From Gordionus sp. m RMFG-2023 (taxonomy: Eukaryota > Nematomorpha > Gordioida > Chordodea > Parachordodidae): DNA of 64,000 bases. Location of the stretch: contig NC_088776.1 in the NCBI RefSeq assembly GCF_954871325.1, forward strand, positions 22,740,508-22,804,507, given 5' to 3'. The notes below the pieces were generated by a model. It searched no databases and was not told the DNA's origin. It saw nothing but the letters and a program-made list of their open reading frames with translations. The position numbers were made by a program, and so were the translations under genes. Positions 49,862 through 61,290 of this stretch are shown here, one piece after another. Within the stretch, counting starts at the first letter, position 1; every line of letters starts with the position of its first letter.

Positions 49862-50210
49862 GGCAGAAGGCCGGGCAAAAGCGGGCCGAAGGCCTGCAAA
49901 ATGGGGGATATGGGGGGCGAAGCCCCCCCATAAATTTTTTTAGTTGATCCCCTGAGATTGTAAAGGCTAGCGACGCCCCTGTTTGGGAGGGTCTTCGGGT
50001 TCGGCCCTCTTATAATCTATATAATATAGTTATATAATATTTTTACAAAAGGAGGTTAATTTTAATTTAAAATAATATTAATTTTATTTAAAATATATGA
50101 CATTTGTTAAAAAATTATATCAAAAAATAAGTCTAGAACAAAATTACATATATATATATATACATAACATTAATAGAAAAACGTGATAATAATTTATAAT
50201 GTTAGATCTA
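49862..50210 (+). mobile_element. M1-type and related hAT ends
   Basis: 49862-49981 is the end of an element read in reverse (GGCGAAGCCCCC, then GGCTAGCGACGCCCCTG; terminal repeat CAGGGGCGTCGCTAGCC). From 49982 a forward M1 segment begins (TTTGGGAGGGTCTTCGGG, then ATAATATTTTTACAAAAGG) and is recognisable to about 50210. Only partial elements remain. Confidence 0.6.
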
Positions 50211-50214
50211 TTTC

Positions 50215-50870
50215 ACTTTTAAAATTTGATAATCAATTAATTGTTTCGGAATTAACTGGTGTTGATTCCCGATGAATATTTAAGAGCAGCCATTTAATCT
50301 ATTTTGCGAGGTAGTATTTCACAAATATGTTTCTAGCCTTCGTTCGAGAAAGTTCTTTCATTAGTACATGTCGGAATGCTAAAATTTGAAATAAATTTTG
50401 TAATATTTGGAAAGTCTATTAATATTTGTTTACAAACATTGAATTCACTTAGTACATTCTCAGATTTAATGTCCATTCTTTTTAAGCTTTCATACCAATA
50501 TTTAAATTCAAGTTACTTCCAATTATTTCCTTACCATATCTTACAAATAAAACGTATATAAATAGTAAATTTTATTTCTAATTTCATCCGAGATGCTCAC
50601 TAATGGGTTAGAGAATAACAAAATTTGGAAGTAATTGAGCAACAGTTTATGATTCTTTAAGTGTTCTTCGAGTCAAAAATGTATTCATAAGTGGTATTAA
50701 AATCGTAATATTCTGTATTACTTTTCAACTGATTATGTGGAAACATTATTCCGATGTACTTGTCTTGATACAATTCTTTAATGTTTATTATTTTATTACA
50801 AGAAATCAACGATGTAAAAAATCTTGCTAAATTCAAGATCAGCATGGTAAAATTCCTGAATTAATTATCT
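50215..50870 (-). mobile_element. Minus-strand remnant of DUF4371-type hAT, 3' part
   Basis: Read on the minus strand, 50800-50650 aligns with the RQAHRPNINIGSVEEYYK region of the 44-kb transposase. Near 50345 it reads TNERTFSN, followed in another frame by SQNRLNG. Several stops; no ends identified. Confidence 0.75.
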
Positions 50871-51544
50871 ACATATTTTTTAAAATATAAGCAAATTTAA
50901 CCAGATTATAAATTTTGTACTTTCAAATGTATTATCTATTTTATATGTAGTATGTATTATTGATCAATAATTTATAATTATAATTTACTGCAGATCTTTC
51001 AACATTAACTTAAAATTTAAAATATACTACCTATTGGGACTATCTGAATGATAGGAACATTTTTCTCTAGCATGATCATTATTGTATCATCAGCAAGAGG
51101 CAAAGCTACTTACTTAAAGGCCCATCCCATGGAAAATAAAAGGAGAAGCAAAAAGCCCCCGATTAAATAAAAACTTGATTATGGAATATGTTAATTTTAC
51201 TTTTATTTAGCATTGTGAGAACCTGTAAATAAACATATGATTAAACAAAATCAAAAATACCAGTACAAATACAATCACTTATCAATAAAACTAGTTCTTT
51301 ATATCCATCTTTTGAAATAATCAATAATCCATTTCATATTCAATATTCATCGTAACCACTTGGGATTTACATTGATAAATAATAATAATGATAAAGAGGA
51401 TTAATATTGGTTCAACTAAAATTTTAAAAGTTATAATTCATATTTTTTTATGAATGTAACAATATTTTGTTCTGCTAGAAATTTAAATATTATTAGATAT
51501 GTTTATTAATTTAACAAATATAGAATTATTTTTTTCATATACAT
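50871..51544. other. AT-rich stretch, no gene recognised
   Basis: Nothing beyond low-complexity AT-rich text. The 51050-51130 part may extend the hAT remnant upstream, but no motif is clear. Confidence 0.35.
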
Positions 51545-51806
51545 TCTTTAAAAAATATTTTATGATTCCATATCAATATTTTATAATCTTCTGGAAAATA
51601 TAAAATATATAATTAACTATTGGTAAAAATTATTTGATTGTCATACGCTATTAGATTAAATTAGATATACTGTAAATCTATGTCACATACTATTCCACTG
51701 TTTGTATTGTGTGTTAATTTTTTTTACTTAATTTATAATTTAATTTTATCATTAAATTTTACTCTTATTTAGAAAAATAAATTAAAGTTATTCACTTTAT
51801 AAAAAA
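51545..51806 (+). mobile_element. MITE M1, forward copy, part 1 (split by Helitron)
   Basis: Follows the 45960-46196 part of M1 up to CACTTTATAAAAAA, then stops at the Helitron terminus. Part 2 continues at 56304 with TTATATTTGATATATTA, exactly as in the uninterrupted copy. Confidence 0.85.
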
Positions 51807-51829
51807 CTAGTAGATAGTCCGTCAAAAAT
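51807..51829 (-). other. Helitron 3' hairpin and CTAG terminus
   Basis: The plus strand reads CTAGTAGATAGT and then CCGTCAAAAATGACGG (to about 51834). The six-base stem CCGTCA/TGACGG is perfect. This is the family's termination structure, read from the minus strand. Confidence 0.9.
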
Positions 51830-51949
51830 GACGGAGAATGAGAATTTTATTCGTTTTTTTAAGAAAGATGTTACCTTTTATTTAAAAATCATATCCAATT
51901 TATATAATTTGTAAACCGTACCCTCCCCATTTATGTCAAGTCTAAGCAA

Positions 51950-52345
51950 TCAACCCATTAGGACTAAGAGTGAAAACTATTATTTGAGTCAAAATATATT
52001 TAAATGAGCTTGTACCCAATACCAAAATTCTTTGTAAATATATTACTGGTTACATAAGACTAACATTTAACATTTAACATTAAAAATTTCAAGCCAGGTC
52101 CAAGCTCATAATATTTGGAAAAAATTTCCAAGCGTTCAAGACCTTATAATTTATAAAAAAAAAATTTCTCAAGCCTAGCTCAACCCATAATAATTTTGAA
52201 AATTTTTTCCTAGCCCGGCCCATAATAATTTGTATAAGATCCCAAGCCAGGTGCAAGCAAATATTAATCTTGAGGAATATTTTTCAAGCCCAGTCCATCA
52301 CATATTAAGTTTCAAAACTATTTCCCAAACCCTGAGATAGTTAAA
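51950..52345. repeat. Degenerate CAAGCCCAG-type repeat in Helitron
   Basis: Imperfect units of about 40-50 bp alternate CAAGCC(C)AG(G/C)TCCA-like cores with AATAATTT spacers. They resemble the CAAGCCCAGAGATATTAAAT core of the larger array at 53540-55290, so the two may share an origin. Confidence 0.6.
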
Positions 52346-52605
52346 TTTCTAAATAATTTATCAACACATGAAGGGGAAATCTCGGATTTACCAATTAGTG
52401 GGTTAACTCCTTTTATCAAAAAATTTGATAAGGGCTATCTATATCTTTTGTTAAGTACAAAAAAATGCTATCTATTTAAATTACAAAAATACCATTCAAT
52501 ACTAATGAAACTTATATGCAATTTATTTATATATTTTTTAAGAAATTTGTTTTTCTTGCCATATAAATTTAGGTATTTTTTTTAAAAAATGATGAGGAAT
52601 AATTA

Positions 52606-52820
52606 TTACTCTGTGTGTCTGGTAAAATTAAGAGCAAATCCATTCAGTCGTCTGCAGAAGGAAAAATTAATGTATAATATCATCCCATTTAGGGTTGTAT
52701 GTGAAAGTAATGAATAATGACGGAATACCAAAGCAGTGTACAACACCCATTGCGTCCTGATAAAGCTGAGGCCCTGGGCTACTAGTAAAAAAAGAACGCA
52801 AAATGATATTTCTGCCAAAG
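52606..52820 (-). pseudogene. Helitron Rep (helicase-like N) domain remnant
   Basis: The minus-strand frame reads SSPGPQLYQDAMGVVHCFG and then IPSLFITFTYNPKWDDIIH. This is the conserved QLYQDAMAIV...PDLFITFTCNPKW block of Helitron Rep proteins. A stop follows soon after (LIFPSADD-stop). The HUH motif and catalytic tyrosines were not located. Another minus frame at 53325-53089 may be more of the same protein but has no recognisable motif. Confidence 0.85.
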
Positions 52821-53539
52821 TGTCAGTTTTGGTATCCCCCTCTAAAATAGAATCATGAACGACATTGTCAACTCAACCATAAAACGGTCGTAAGTATTGT
52901 TATAAAGGTTATGACAAAACTACCGCATATTTTCCCATTAATAATGTTAATGAAATTGGCCGCACTACACATTCACGTTTGAACATCTCTCTAAATATTC
53001 ATGAAAGTTCCTCAGGGAATCGGATAAAGTATTATTTATAATAACTCCTAATGAGGTAAATGATAGTGGAATTAAATGCTTTTATTTGTTAAAAATTAGG
53101 CAGAGGTGGCATAGGGATTGTGGTAGTGGTGATAGAAATATAATTTGGAGGCAACTGGGTGTATAAAATAAACGTATAGATAAAAAACAAAATAAACCTC
53201 CAGAGGAGTTCACAGTGCCTTATTATCTTGGCCACCAGTAACTCTAGAACGGGTAAGGCGGTTGTTGAATCGCCATTTTTTTCTTTGCTTATCTTTAATA
53301 AAAGATTTATCATGTTTGGTAGCAATGTGAGGGATTAGGGTTAGCCTAGACAAATAAAGAAATCAGGCAAAAATATAAATATACTATTGTTAAAATTAAA
53401 CAAACATTAAAATAATGTAAAACCGGTAGAAGGGTCAATATTAGATGCATATTTCTAATAAGTTGGAGGGCTATCACCAAATAAAATTTTTTGGGGACTA
53501 ATCAAGTCTATTATGATATTCTAAAAGTTAAAAAATAAC

Positions 53540-55290
53540 ATGATAAATGTAATGATCCAAGCATCCAAGATCTTAATATTTAAAAAGATTTTCTCAAGCC
53601 CACCTTCCCTAATAATTTTGAAATCAAGCCCAGAGATATTAAATTTATAACATAAGACTAACATTTAACATTAAAAAATCCAAATATAGGTTCTACCCTA
53701 CAATATCTGGAAAAAATATCCAAGCATCCAAGACGAACATTTAATAATAAAAATCCCAATATAGGTTAAACTGGATAAAATATCCAAGCATCCAAGATCT
53801 TAATATTTAAAAAGATTTTCTCAGCCCACCTTCCCTAATAATTTTGAAATCAAGCCCAGAGATATTAAATATGACTAACATTTAACATTAAGAAATCCCA
53901 ATATAGGTTCAAGCCTACAATATCTCGAAAAAATATCCAAGCATCCAAGACTAACCTTTAACATTAAAAAATCCCAATATAGGTTCAAGCCTAAAATATC
54001 TGGATAAAATATCCAAGCATCCAAGATATTAATATTTAAAAAGAATATCTCAAGCCCACCTTCCCTAATAATTTTGAAATCAAGCCCAGAGATATTAAAT
54101 TTATAACATAAGACTAACATTTAACATTAAAAAAAATCCTAATATAGGTTCTACCCTACAATATCTGGAAAAAAATATCCAAGCATCCAAGACGAACATT
54201 TAATAATAAAAATCCCAATATAGGTTAAGCTGGATAAAATATCCAAGCATCCAAGATCTTAATATTTAAAAAGATTTTCTCAAGCCAACCTTCCCTAATA
54301 ATTTTGAAATCAAGCCCAGAGATATTAATTTTATAAATAATGAAGAGGGAATATCTGATTTACAAACAGGTAAAATATATTACTTTATAAAAAGAATAAC
54401 ATAAGACTAACATTTAACATGGAAAAAATATCCAAGCATCCAAGACTAACATTTAACATTAAAAAATCCCAATAAAGGTTTCAAGATAAAAGCATCCAAG
54501 ATCTTAATATTTAAAAAGAATTTCTCTAACCCACCTTCCCTAATAATTTTGAAACCAAGCCCAGAGATATTAAATAAGACTAACATTTAACATTAAAAAA
54601 TCCCAATATAGGTTCAAGCCTACAATATCTGGAAAAAATATCCAAGCATCTAAACTAACCTTTAACATTAAAAAATCCCAATAGGTTCAAGCCTACAATA
54701 TCTGGATAAAATATCCAAGCATCCAAGATATTAATATTTAAAAAGATTTTCTCTAGCCCACCTTCCCTAATAATTTAGAAATTCCCAATATAGGTTCAAG
54801 AAAAAAAGCATCCAAGTTTTTAATATTTAAAAAGAATTTCTCTAACCCACCTTCCCTAATAATTTTGAAACCAAGCCCAGAGATATTAAATAAGACTAAC
54901 ATTTAACATTAAAAAATCCCAATATAGGTTCAAGCCTACAATATCTGGAAAAAATATCCAAGCATCCAAGACTAACCTTTAACATTAAAAAATCCCAATA
55001 TAGGTTCTACCCTACAATATCTGAAAAAAATATCCAAGCATCCAAGACTAACATTTAACATTAAAAAATCCCAATATAGGTTCAAGAAAAAAGCATCCAA
55101 GATCTTAATATTTAAAAAGAATTTCTTTAACCCACCTTCCCTAATAATTTTGAAACCAAGCCAAAATTTATAATTAATGAAGAGGAAATCTCTAATTTAC
55201 CAATTATTCTACAGGTAAAATATATTACTTTATAAAAATAATAACATAAGACTAACATTTAACATTAAAAAATCCCAATATAATTTTGAG
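53540..55290. repeat. Satellite array A in Helitron, ~230-bp units
   Basis: Units contain, in order, AAGACTAACATTTAACATT, AATCCCAATATAGGTTCAAG, CAATATCTGGAAAAAATATC, CAAGCATCCAAGATCTTAAT, CAAGCCCACCTTCCCTAATA and CAAGCCCAGAGATATTAAAT. The last landmark recurs at about 53624, 53850, 54084, 54313, 54560 and 54872, spacing 226-312 bp. Sub-blocks are also duplicated or deleted within units. Any open frames (for example 53875-54120 minus) are by-products of the repeat. Confidence 0.9.
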
Positions 55291-55309
55291 AAAAATTATA
55301 CTTGATAAA

Positions 55310-56110
55310 TAAGAGAATGTTCTATTTTGTAGGTCCTCGCTATCCCTAGTGCGTTTCTTTTTTTGATTGATCTGCCATCTTTTTCTTTTATTAATGACAG
55401 AATCACCACCTGTACAATCATTAACTGAGGTTAGGACATGGCTTGTTATCTAAAATAGAAACAAAAGAATAAATAAATAAAATAAATGCATTGAACTTGA
55501 TGAGGAGTCAATATACCACTTGTACAATCATTAAATATGGGTAAGACAGGGCTTGTTATCTAAAATAAAAACAAAGAATAATATAAAGAATATAAATGCA
55601 ATGAACCTGAAGAGGAGTCAATATTAGGTTCAACTCCCTAGAAATAGTTGGGACATTATCAGAAGCTAAAATAGATGTATTCTATAATATAAAAGAGTAT
55701 AAAAAATATATATATAAGGCTAACTTTATTTTGAGTTGTTAGATTTTGTAGGGCCTCTCTATCCCTAGTACGTTTCTTTTTTTGATTGATCTGCCATCTT
55801 TTTCTTTTATTAATGATGGATAAATCACCACCTGTACAATCATTAACTGAGGTTAGGACATGGCTTGTTACCTAAAATAAAAACAGAAGAATAAATAAAA
55901 AAATAAATGCATTGAACCTGATGAGGAGTCAATATACCACCTGTACAATCATTAAGTGAGGTTGGGACATGGCTTGTTATCTAAAATAAAAACAAAAGAA
56001 TAAATAAAAAATAGATTAATGTATTAAACCTGAAGAGGAGTCAATATTAGGTTAACCTCTCTAGAAATAGTGGGAATATCATCCATCATAAGCTATGTAT
56101 TCTAAAATGA
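55310..56110. repeat. Satellite array B in Helitron, ~420-bp unit, two copies
   Basis: CGTTTCTTTTTTTGATTGAT with CTGCCATCTTTTTCTTTTAT occurs near 55345 and 55765. The inner block CACCTGTACAATCATTAA with GGACATGGCTTGTTA recurs four times (about 55410, 55520, 55830, 55940), so a ~110-bp sub-repeat is nested in a ~420-bp unit. Confidence 0.88.
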
Positions 56111-56303
56111 AAAGTATAAGCCTTTTTAGTATATATAGATGAATAATTTATTTTGCATTTGGTAGATTTTATTGGGCTTCATGTCTAAAAATATTTTCTA
56201 TAAAAAAAATAAAATAAAATCAATAAAAAAATAAAAATAAGTACGTACCGATGACATGACGTAGCGATGACGTAGTGAGGACATCGGAAAATTTTAATAT
56301 AGA

Positions 56304-56652
56304 TTATATTTGATATATTATATTAATTAGTAATTTTATGGATCTATAATTATAATTAATTTCACTTTTGTCTTAAGAATTTTCGTTGGCTTATATTCAT
56401 TTCTTAAATAAACATTACTGGTTTCAAATTTTTTTTATATTATAAATGTTTCTTTTCCAAAAAAGTATGAATTATAGTCAACAGTTTTAGTTTAAAAAAA
56501 TATTAACTTTACATTCTTTTAAATTATTGTTTAAGATATACATACATACATTTTTGAGAGACTAAAGAGGATATTTTTTATTAGCTTAAAATGATATTCA
56601 CAAAAAGTGATATATTTCTGATTCCCCCCTCCACCTCCCGGATACGCTTATG
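56304..56652 (+). mobile_element. MITE M1, forward copy, part 2
   Basis: Continues M1 from the Helitron 5' end to the right terminus CCCGGATACGCTTATG at 56652, a diverged form of CCTGGCTACCCCTATG. The AGACTAAAGAGGATATTTTT and ACAAAAAGTGATA segments match 46480-46530. Confidence 0.85.
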
Positions 56653-58260
56653 ACGATCGGTAATTTAGTTTTATTATTTGAGTAATACTTTGTAAAAATT
56701 CTAATCAATTTATGTTATTTCTAGAAAAATCCAAATAATAAATTTAGATATTTTAAGTTAAAAATCGAATTGATTTTAACATAAATTTCGAGATAAACTT
56801 AAAATTGACATTACAAAAATTAATGCCGATTCAAATATAAACATAAAATAGTTGACGATCTTCAATTTTAATAAGTTAGACTTTTAATTTATCTGATGTT
56901 TTAAATAAACTTTAGACAATCAGTTATTGGTTACTGTGACATACTCCAAGTCATTATATACCAATTTTATAAACTACTTAATTTTATAACAACCAAATAT
57001 TTGACACAAGATCCTTTTGTATATTGTACTCAGTATTTTTTAGATATTTTTTAATAACAACTTATCTATATCTAAGATTCTATTCTGAAAAGAATATTGT
57101 ATCTTTTTTATATTTTGAAAAAGATACTAGTATCTGTATCTAAGATTTATTTTTTATAAAGAATTAATCTGTATATATATATTTAGATTCTTTTCCGGAA
57201 GGCCTGCCCAACTCTGAATGCTTTCTAAACCGAATTATTTGTTAACCGAATTATTTGTTAACCGATTCATATTTCACGAATACGATAATTCGAAATATGA
57301 AAGAAAAATATATTATTCGTCTAATATTTTGTATCCATTAATCATCTCTCAAAATTTATCATAAGCATTCGAAACTGATCGTAAATATTAAAACGATGGC
57401 ATAAATATTTAAAATTATTTGTAAAGCATAAATATTTAAATGTAACTATTTAACATGTTCCTTATGAGACATGAATTTTTTATTTAATTTCAGAATTTTT
57501 AAAAGACTTAAATTTATAAATCACTTATTAAATGTTAACAATCTAATTTTGTTTTGATCAAATTTTATCTAAGATTTCAAATGTGTTTAATAAAAATATG
57601 AGTTTTAAAAGAAATATAATAAATTTGAAGATTATTTCATATGCTAATTTTTTTTTATAAATTTATTAGAATCGAATATTCGAAAAATCGAATCGAATAC
57701 TGCTTTTATTAGTACAACTACAAATAAGGAATTATTCGATTTATGCAAATTATATAATTATTCGATTTATGCAAATTATATAATTATTCGATTATACAAA
57801 TATTCGATTCAAATTCTTGTAGGTATAATATTAAATTGTGGAACCATCCTGTCGTATACTATCTACCATATATAATACCCTTAGGACGCATCGTCTACAT
57901 GATAGAATATTCACTGGAAGCAAATCTCCCTTAAAAACCTATAACTATTCTCAAAAAAAATACGTCACCCTAAGTACACGTTTTTAATTTAATAGTAATC
58001 CCTTTATACTTATTAACTTATCAATACGTGTAAAAGATATTTTTTTAGAATATTAATTTATTCCTCTCGTTTATGATGAATGCATTATTATAGTGTAATG
58101 TTTGGCAGATAGAATGTATAACATTTTTAAATTACATTTAATAATATAGCAAAAAATTTACCAGAAAGAACTTTTGTTTGAACATTTTCATTTGAATAGA
58201 GACTAGCTAATATTGTTATAATATGCTTATTCTTAAAAAATCGTGACTTTAAAGCATCTA
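56653..58260. other. Repeat-rich AT stretch, no gene
   Basis: At about 57000-57215 lies a solo end of the hAT family of 15707-18121 (TATCTAAGAT runs, then GGCCTGCCCAACTCTG). 57225-57830 is rich in ATTCGA/TCGAAT words with short direct duplications (TTAACCGAATTATTTG twice near 57230; AATTATTCGATTTATGCAAA twice at 57731-57785). No coding potential. Confidence 0.55.
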
Positions 58261-58261
58261 T

Positions 58262-58440
58262 TATGGCCGCCGATAAGAGCGCCACTTGCTAATCCTATGG
58301 TTCTGAGTTCGAATACATCAAGTAATATGTTTTCCGCTTCCAACTTGGTGGTTCTATCCTTGGGGGATGATACATATTATATCAGAAACGACAGTGATTC
58401 CGTTAGTATATTTGAAAAATAAGTTAGGCCTTATTTAAAT
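58262..58440 (+). mobile_element. tRNA-derived SINE head or tRNA-Ser-like pseudogene
   Basis: TGGCCGCCGATAAGAGCGCC resembles the A-box side of a serine tRNA, ACTTGCTAATCC its anticodon arm (GCT) and GAGTTCGAATA (58305-58315) a B box. The acceptor stem does not pair and no long variable arm is present, so it is not a working tRNA. The following sequence (TTGGTGGTTCTATCC, GGGGGATGATACA) could be a SINE body; its 3' end is not defined. Confidence 0.5.
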
Positions 58441-58621
58441 ATATATATTTGGTAGTGCCTCTTAAAGCCAAAATTCGAAAATAATAATTCGCCCGATACT
58501 GCCAGAAAGGCAGTAACGTAGCTAGGAATTTTCCTTAGAGGGGGTCCATCCGGGTTTATTTTAAAAATCATATTTGTTTTTCTTATAATATAAAAGTCCT
58601 AGAATTATTGATCATTTTAAT

Positions 58622-58751
58622 TAGTGTTGTTAAACGGCTCGATTTGCGTTTCACGAATAATGCCTAAACCTTTGCATCATCCATGAGCAAAATTTCAGGC
58701 TAATATATTGAGTTAGCCATATCGGTTCAAATTGAGCCATTAACAACACTA
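58622..58751. mobile_element. 130-bp hAT MITE, TSD ATTTTAAT
   Basis: Ends TAGTGTTGTTAAACGGCTCG and, on the other strand, TAGTGTTGTTAATGGCTCAA. ATTTTAAT flanks both sides (58614-58621, 58752-58759). Partial copies start at 33331 and 42316. The terminal repeat resembles that of the 1.1-kb element at 19488-20622. Confidence 0.88.
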
Positions 58752-58908
58752 ATTTTAATTAAAATAACACATTTCGACATAACTTTTATAGATATACGTT
58801 TCAATTTATTATACTATTATGGAAATCAATTAATTTACAAATAAAAAGTGAGTATTTAAAATATAAATATTATATTGCTTTAATTATAAATATTATATTG
58901 CCTTAATT

Positions 58909-60784
58909 CAGGCGCGTACGCAGGAATTTGGTCTGGGGGGGGGGATAATAAAATTTTTTAAGAAATATTATTGTTTTTTAAAAATATCAAGCATAAATTT
59001 ATTAGGACTAATAACTATTTCTAAAAAACAATTTAAATTAATGTGAATTATAAAAAAATTACATGTAAAGAATCACTTAAATGACCCAAAATAGAAATTG
59101 AATTTTTTGAGGCTTTACACAAAAAGTTTCTTAGGAATAATTGCATTTTGTATGTTATACATTTACAATGTAAAATCCAATCTTCGTTGTGGTTGAGCTA
59201 TGTTTTCAATTATCTCATCCTTGCTTGTCGTCAAATGCCTATAAATATTCAAAAAATTCAAACCTTTCAATCTACTTTCAGATGTTATACTTCTTATAAT
59301 GTTTTTCAGAGACTTGCAGGCCCGGCCCCCGGGCCGGACAGTATTTTAATTTTTTTAAATATACCTGGGCCGGGCCCAAAATTTAAAAAAAAAACACCCA
59401 AGCCGGGTCTAAATTATTTTAAAAAAACACCCAATCCGGACTGCATTTTTTAAAACAGCCTATATTTAAAATCGTCATTATTAGCTAGAAAAATCAAAAT
59501 AAATATAATTTATTTTAAAAAAATCCGGGTCGGGCCTAAAATTTTTTTTAAAAAAGCCGAGTCGGGCCTAAATATTTTTTTAAAAAAAACCTAGGCCGGG
59601 CCGTAAAAAATCTTTAAAAAAAATCCGGGCCGTGCCCTGCAAATGGTACTTCTCCAGGCCTCTGTTATTCTTCTTAAAAAAGAGAATGTTCTCTCATTAG
59701 TTTACTAATGGGAAGAGTCTATAAACCCTTTTAATACATTGGGAATTTAATCTAAAATGTGTTTGAAATAATGCAGAGCATCCATAACATTTTTTGGGAC
59801 TATATTTAACCATAGTTAATCCTATAAACATAGTTATTCAGCTAGTAAGGCATCATAAGATACTTTAAGATATACATAATAAAAATCTAACAAATATTTT
59901 TTTTCTATCACCATCTAAAAAAGATTGGGAAGGCTTTTGTGGAAGTTATTTGCAGATTAGTAAGTGCTGCATGATGAATTAAAAATTCATTTATTTGGGT
60001 TATAAATGTATCTGATTTAAGATATACTCTTCTACTGATCCTATATTAATGTTTTAATGATGAGCTTGCCTTGCTACAAGTCGAGGGAGACAAATATTAA
60101 ACACGTATAACTCTGCTTTTGACTCAACAATAAAATATAAAATATGAAATTCTTCATCAACATTAGCCCTAATTTTCTTGAGTTCTAATAAAATGCTTTC
60201 CGCTATTCTTATCTTCTTAATCATGTTAATGTCATGTTTTTGAAAAGTTTTACATATAGTTGTATAATTAAATTATACATTCGATTGAGAAAAAAAATAT
60301 GGAATAAGCATTGAATCCAATAATTTTCTTGCTTCTGAGGAAATATTTCTTTCAGGCCATTGTGATATTTAAGTAATAGCAAATAATCTCTCCTAACTCC
60401 ATATACTGCTTGATGGCGAAGACTATCTTGTTGGACAAGCTTGCAATTTCTTTTTCCCTGTTGGACAAGAAGTTTCAGAAATAATTATTATTTGACTAGA
60501 AATTTGAAAATGGTAAATAAATATTACGCCACTAAAAATTTGAAAATAATAAGTAAATATTACGCCGGAAAACTTAAAATCGAATTTAATAGATAAAATA
60601 ACTTAGTAGATAAATGTGATAATAAATTTGATTAAATATATATTTAATATGAGATACGAATAAATATTAACAAATATAAATTAATATAAACAATAATATT
60701 TTTGAAAAATATATCCGGCATCTGCATTTTTTTGCTTGGGGGGGGGGGGGGGTTTACTCCCCCCCCCCGCTGCGTACGCCAATG
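58909..60784 (-). mobile_element. Internally deleted DUF4371-type hAT, inverted, TSD CCTTAATT
   Basis: Ends CAGGCGCGTACGCAG (left) and, on the other strand, CATTGGCGTACGCAGCGGGG (right). CCTTAATT lies at 58901-58908 and 60785-60792. Minus-strand remnants match the transposase at 44233-48090: dimerisation region near 59700-59250, middle domain 60480-60050 (YNYMKLF-like and LVQQDSLRHQA-like text). The N-terminal zinc finger and DUF4371 start are deleted. A 358-bp GC-rich element is inserted at 59307-59664. Many frame breaks. Confidence 0.92.
59307..59664. mobile_element. GC/homopolymer element with CAGAG ends
   Basis: Inserted in the inverted hAT. Starts CAGAGACTTGCAGGCCCGG and ends, on the other strand, CAGAGGCCTGGAGAAG...GGGCACGGCCC. 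The interior is about eight imperfect units of 35-45 bp pairing GGCCCGGCC/CCGGGTCGGGCC cores with runs of A and T. A clear 8-bp duplication is not seen; at least TT is shared at the junctions. The start of another copy is at 63946, and related patches lie at 27749, 30583 and 39948-40570. Confidence 0.7.
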
Positions 60785-60792
60785 CCTTAATT

Positions 60793-61290
60793 ATAAATTA
60801 TATACTTTGAAACTATTAGTATTACACATATAAATTGCTTTAATTATAAGTGATATATCTTTACTTTTTAGTTATAAATCTTAATCTCTTTAATAATTTC
60901 ATTTATAAAAATGCAACAAAATATAAACCAAATATATATTATTAGAAATATAAGTATCAGAAAGTAGATTATGCACTATTTTATTTCATATTATTTTCGA
61001 ACCATATATTCGATAATATATAATAAATATTTTCTTTAAATTCATCAATAATATGTTATTATAATTTAGTAGATATGACTTAATAATAATACCATCCAGA
61101 ATAATTTTAATAGTAATATATCCTTCCACAAACTAAAAACCAGAAAAATATAAATATTCATGGTATTTATTTGATATAAAGTCACTTTTGAGTCTTTTGA
61201 ACGTATAATTTAAAAAAAAATTTGCTCTGGGGAGGGGATTCCAAATCCGAACCCCCCCCCTCGTACATCGTAGCTACGCAAAGGTAATGA
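60793..61290. other. AT-rich stretch with a hAT-type end
   Basis: Mostly AT-rich text. At 61218-61285 a GGGGAGGGG / CCCCCCCCC palindrome is followed by CGTAGCTACGCA, resembling the end of the DUF4371-type hAT family. No coding. Confidence 0.45.

Larger units (their letters stand above)
51807..56303 (-). mobile_element. Helitron, 4.5 kb, inserted at A|T inside MITE M1
   Basis: On the minus strand the element starts TCTATATTAAAATTTTCCG (at 56303) and ends ACTATCTACTAG (at 51807). The terminal CTAG is preceded at 8-10 bp by the hairpin CCGTCATTTTTGACGG. The host M1 sequence is split between A and T with no duplication. TC start, 3' hairpin, CTRR end and A|T target are the Helitron hallmarks. 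Inside are a Rep-domain remnant in the expected orientation and two satellite arrays that fill the 5' half. No helicase domain was recognised, so the copy is probably non-autonomous. Confidence 0.92.

Noticed and set aside
53875-54120. 81-codon frame on the minus strand
   Set aside because: It lies wholly in satellite array A and repeats its own residues with the array period.
53540-56110. CRISPR-like array
   Set aside because: Repeats are long, contiguous and diverged with no unique spacers, in a eukaryotic Helitron.
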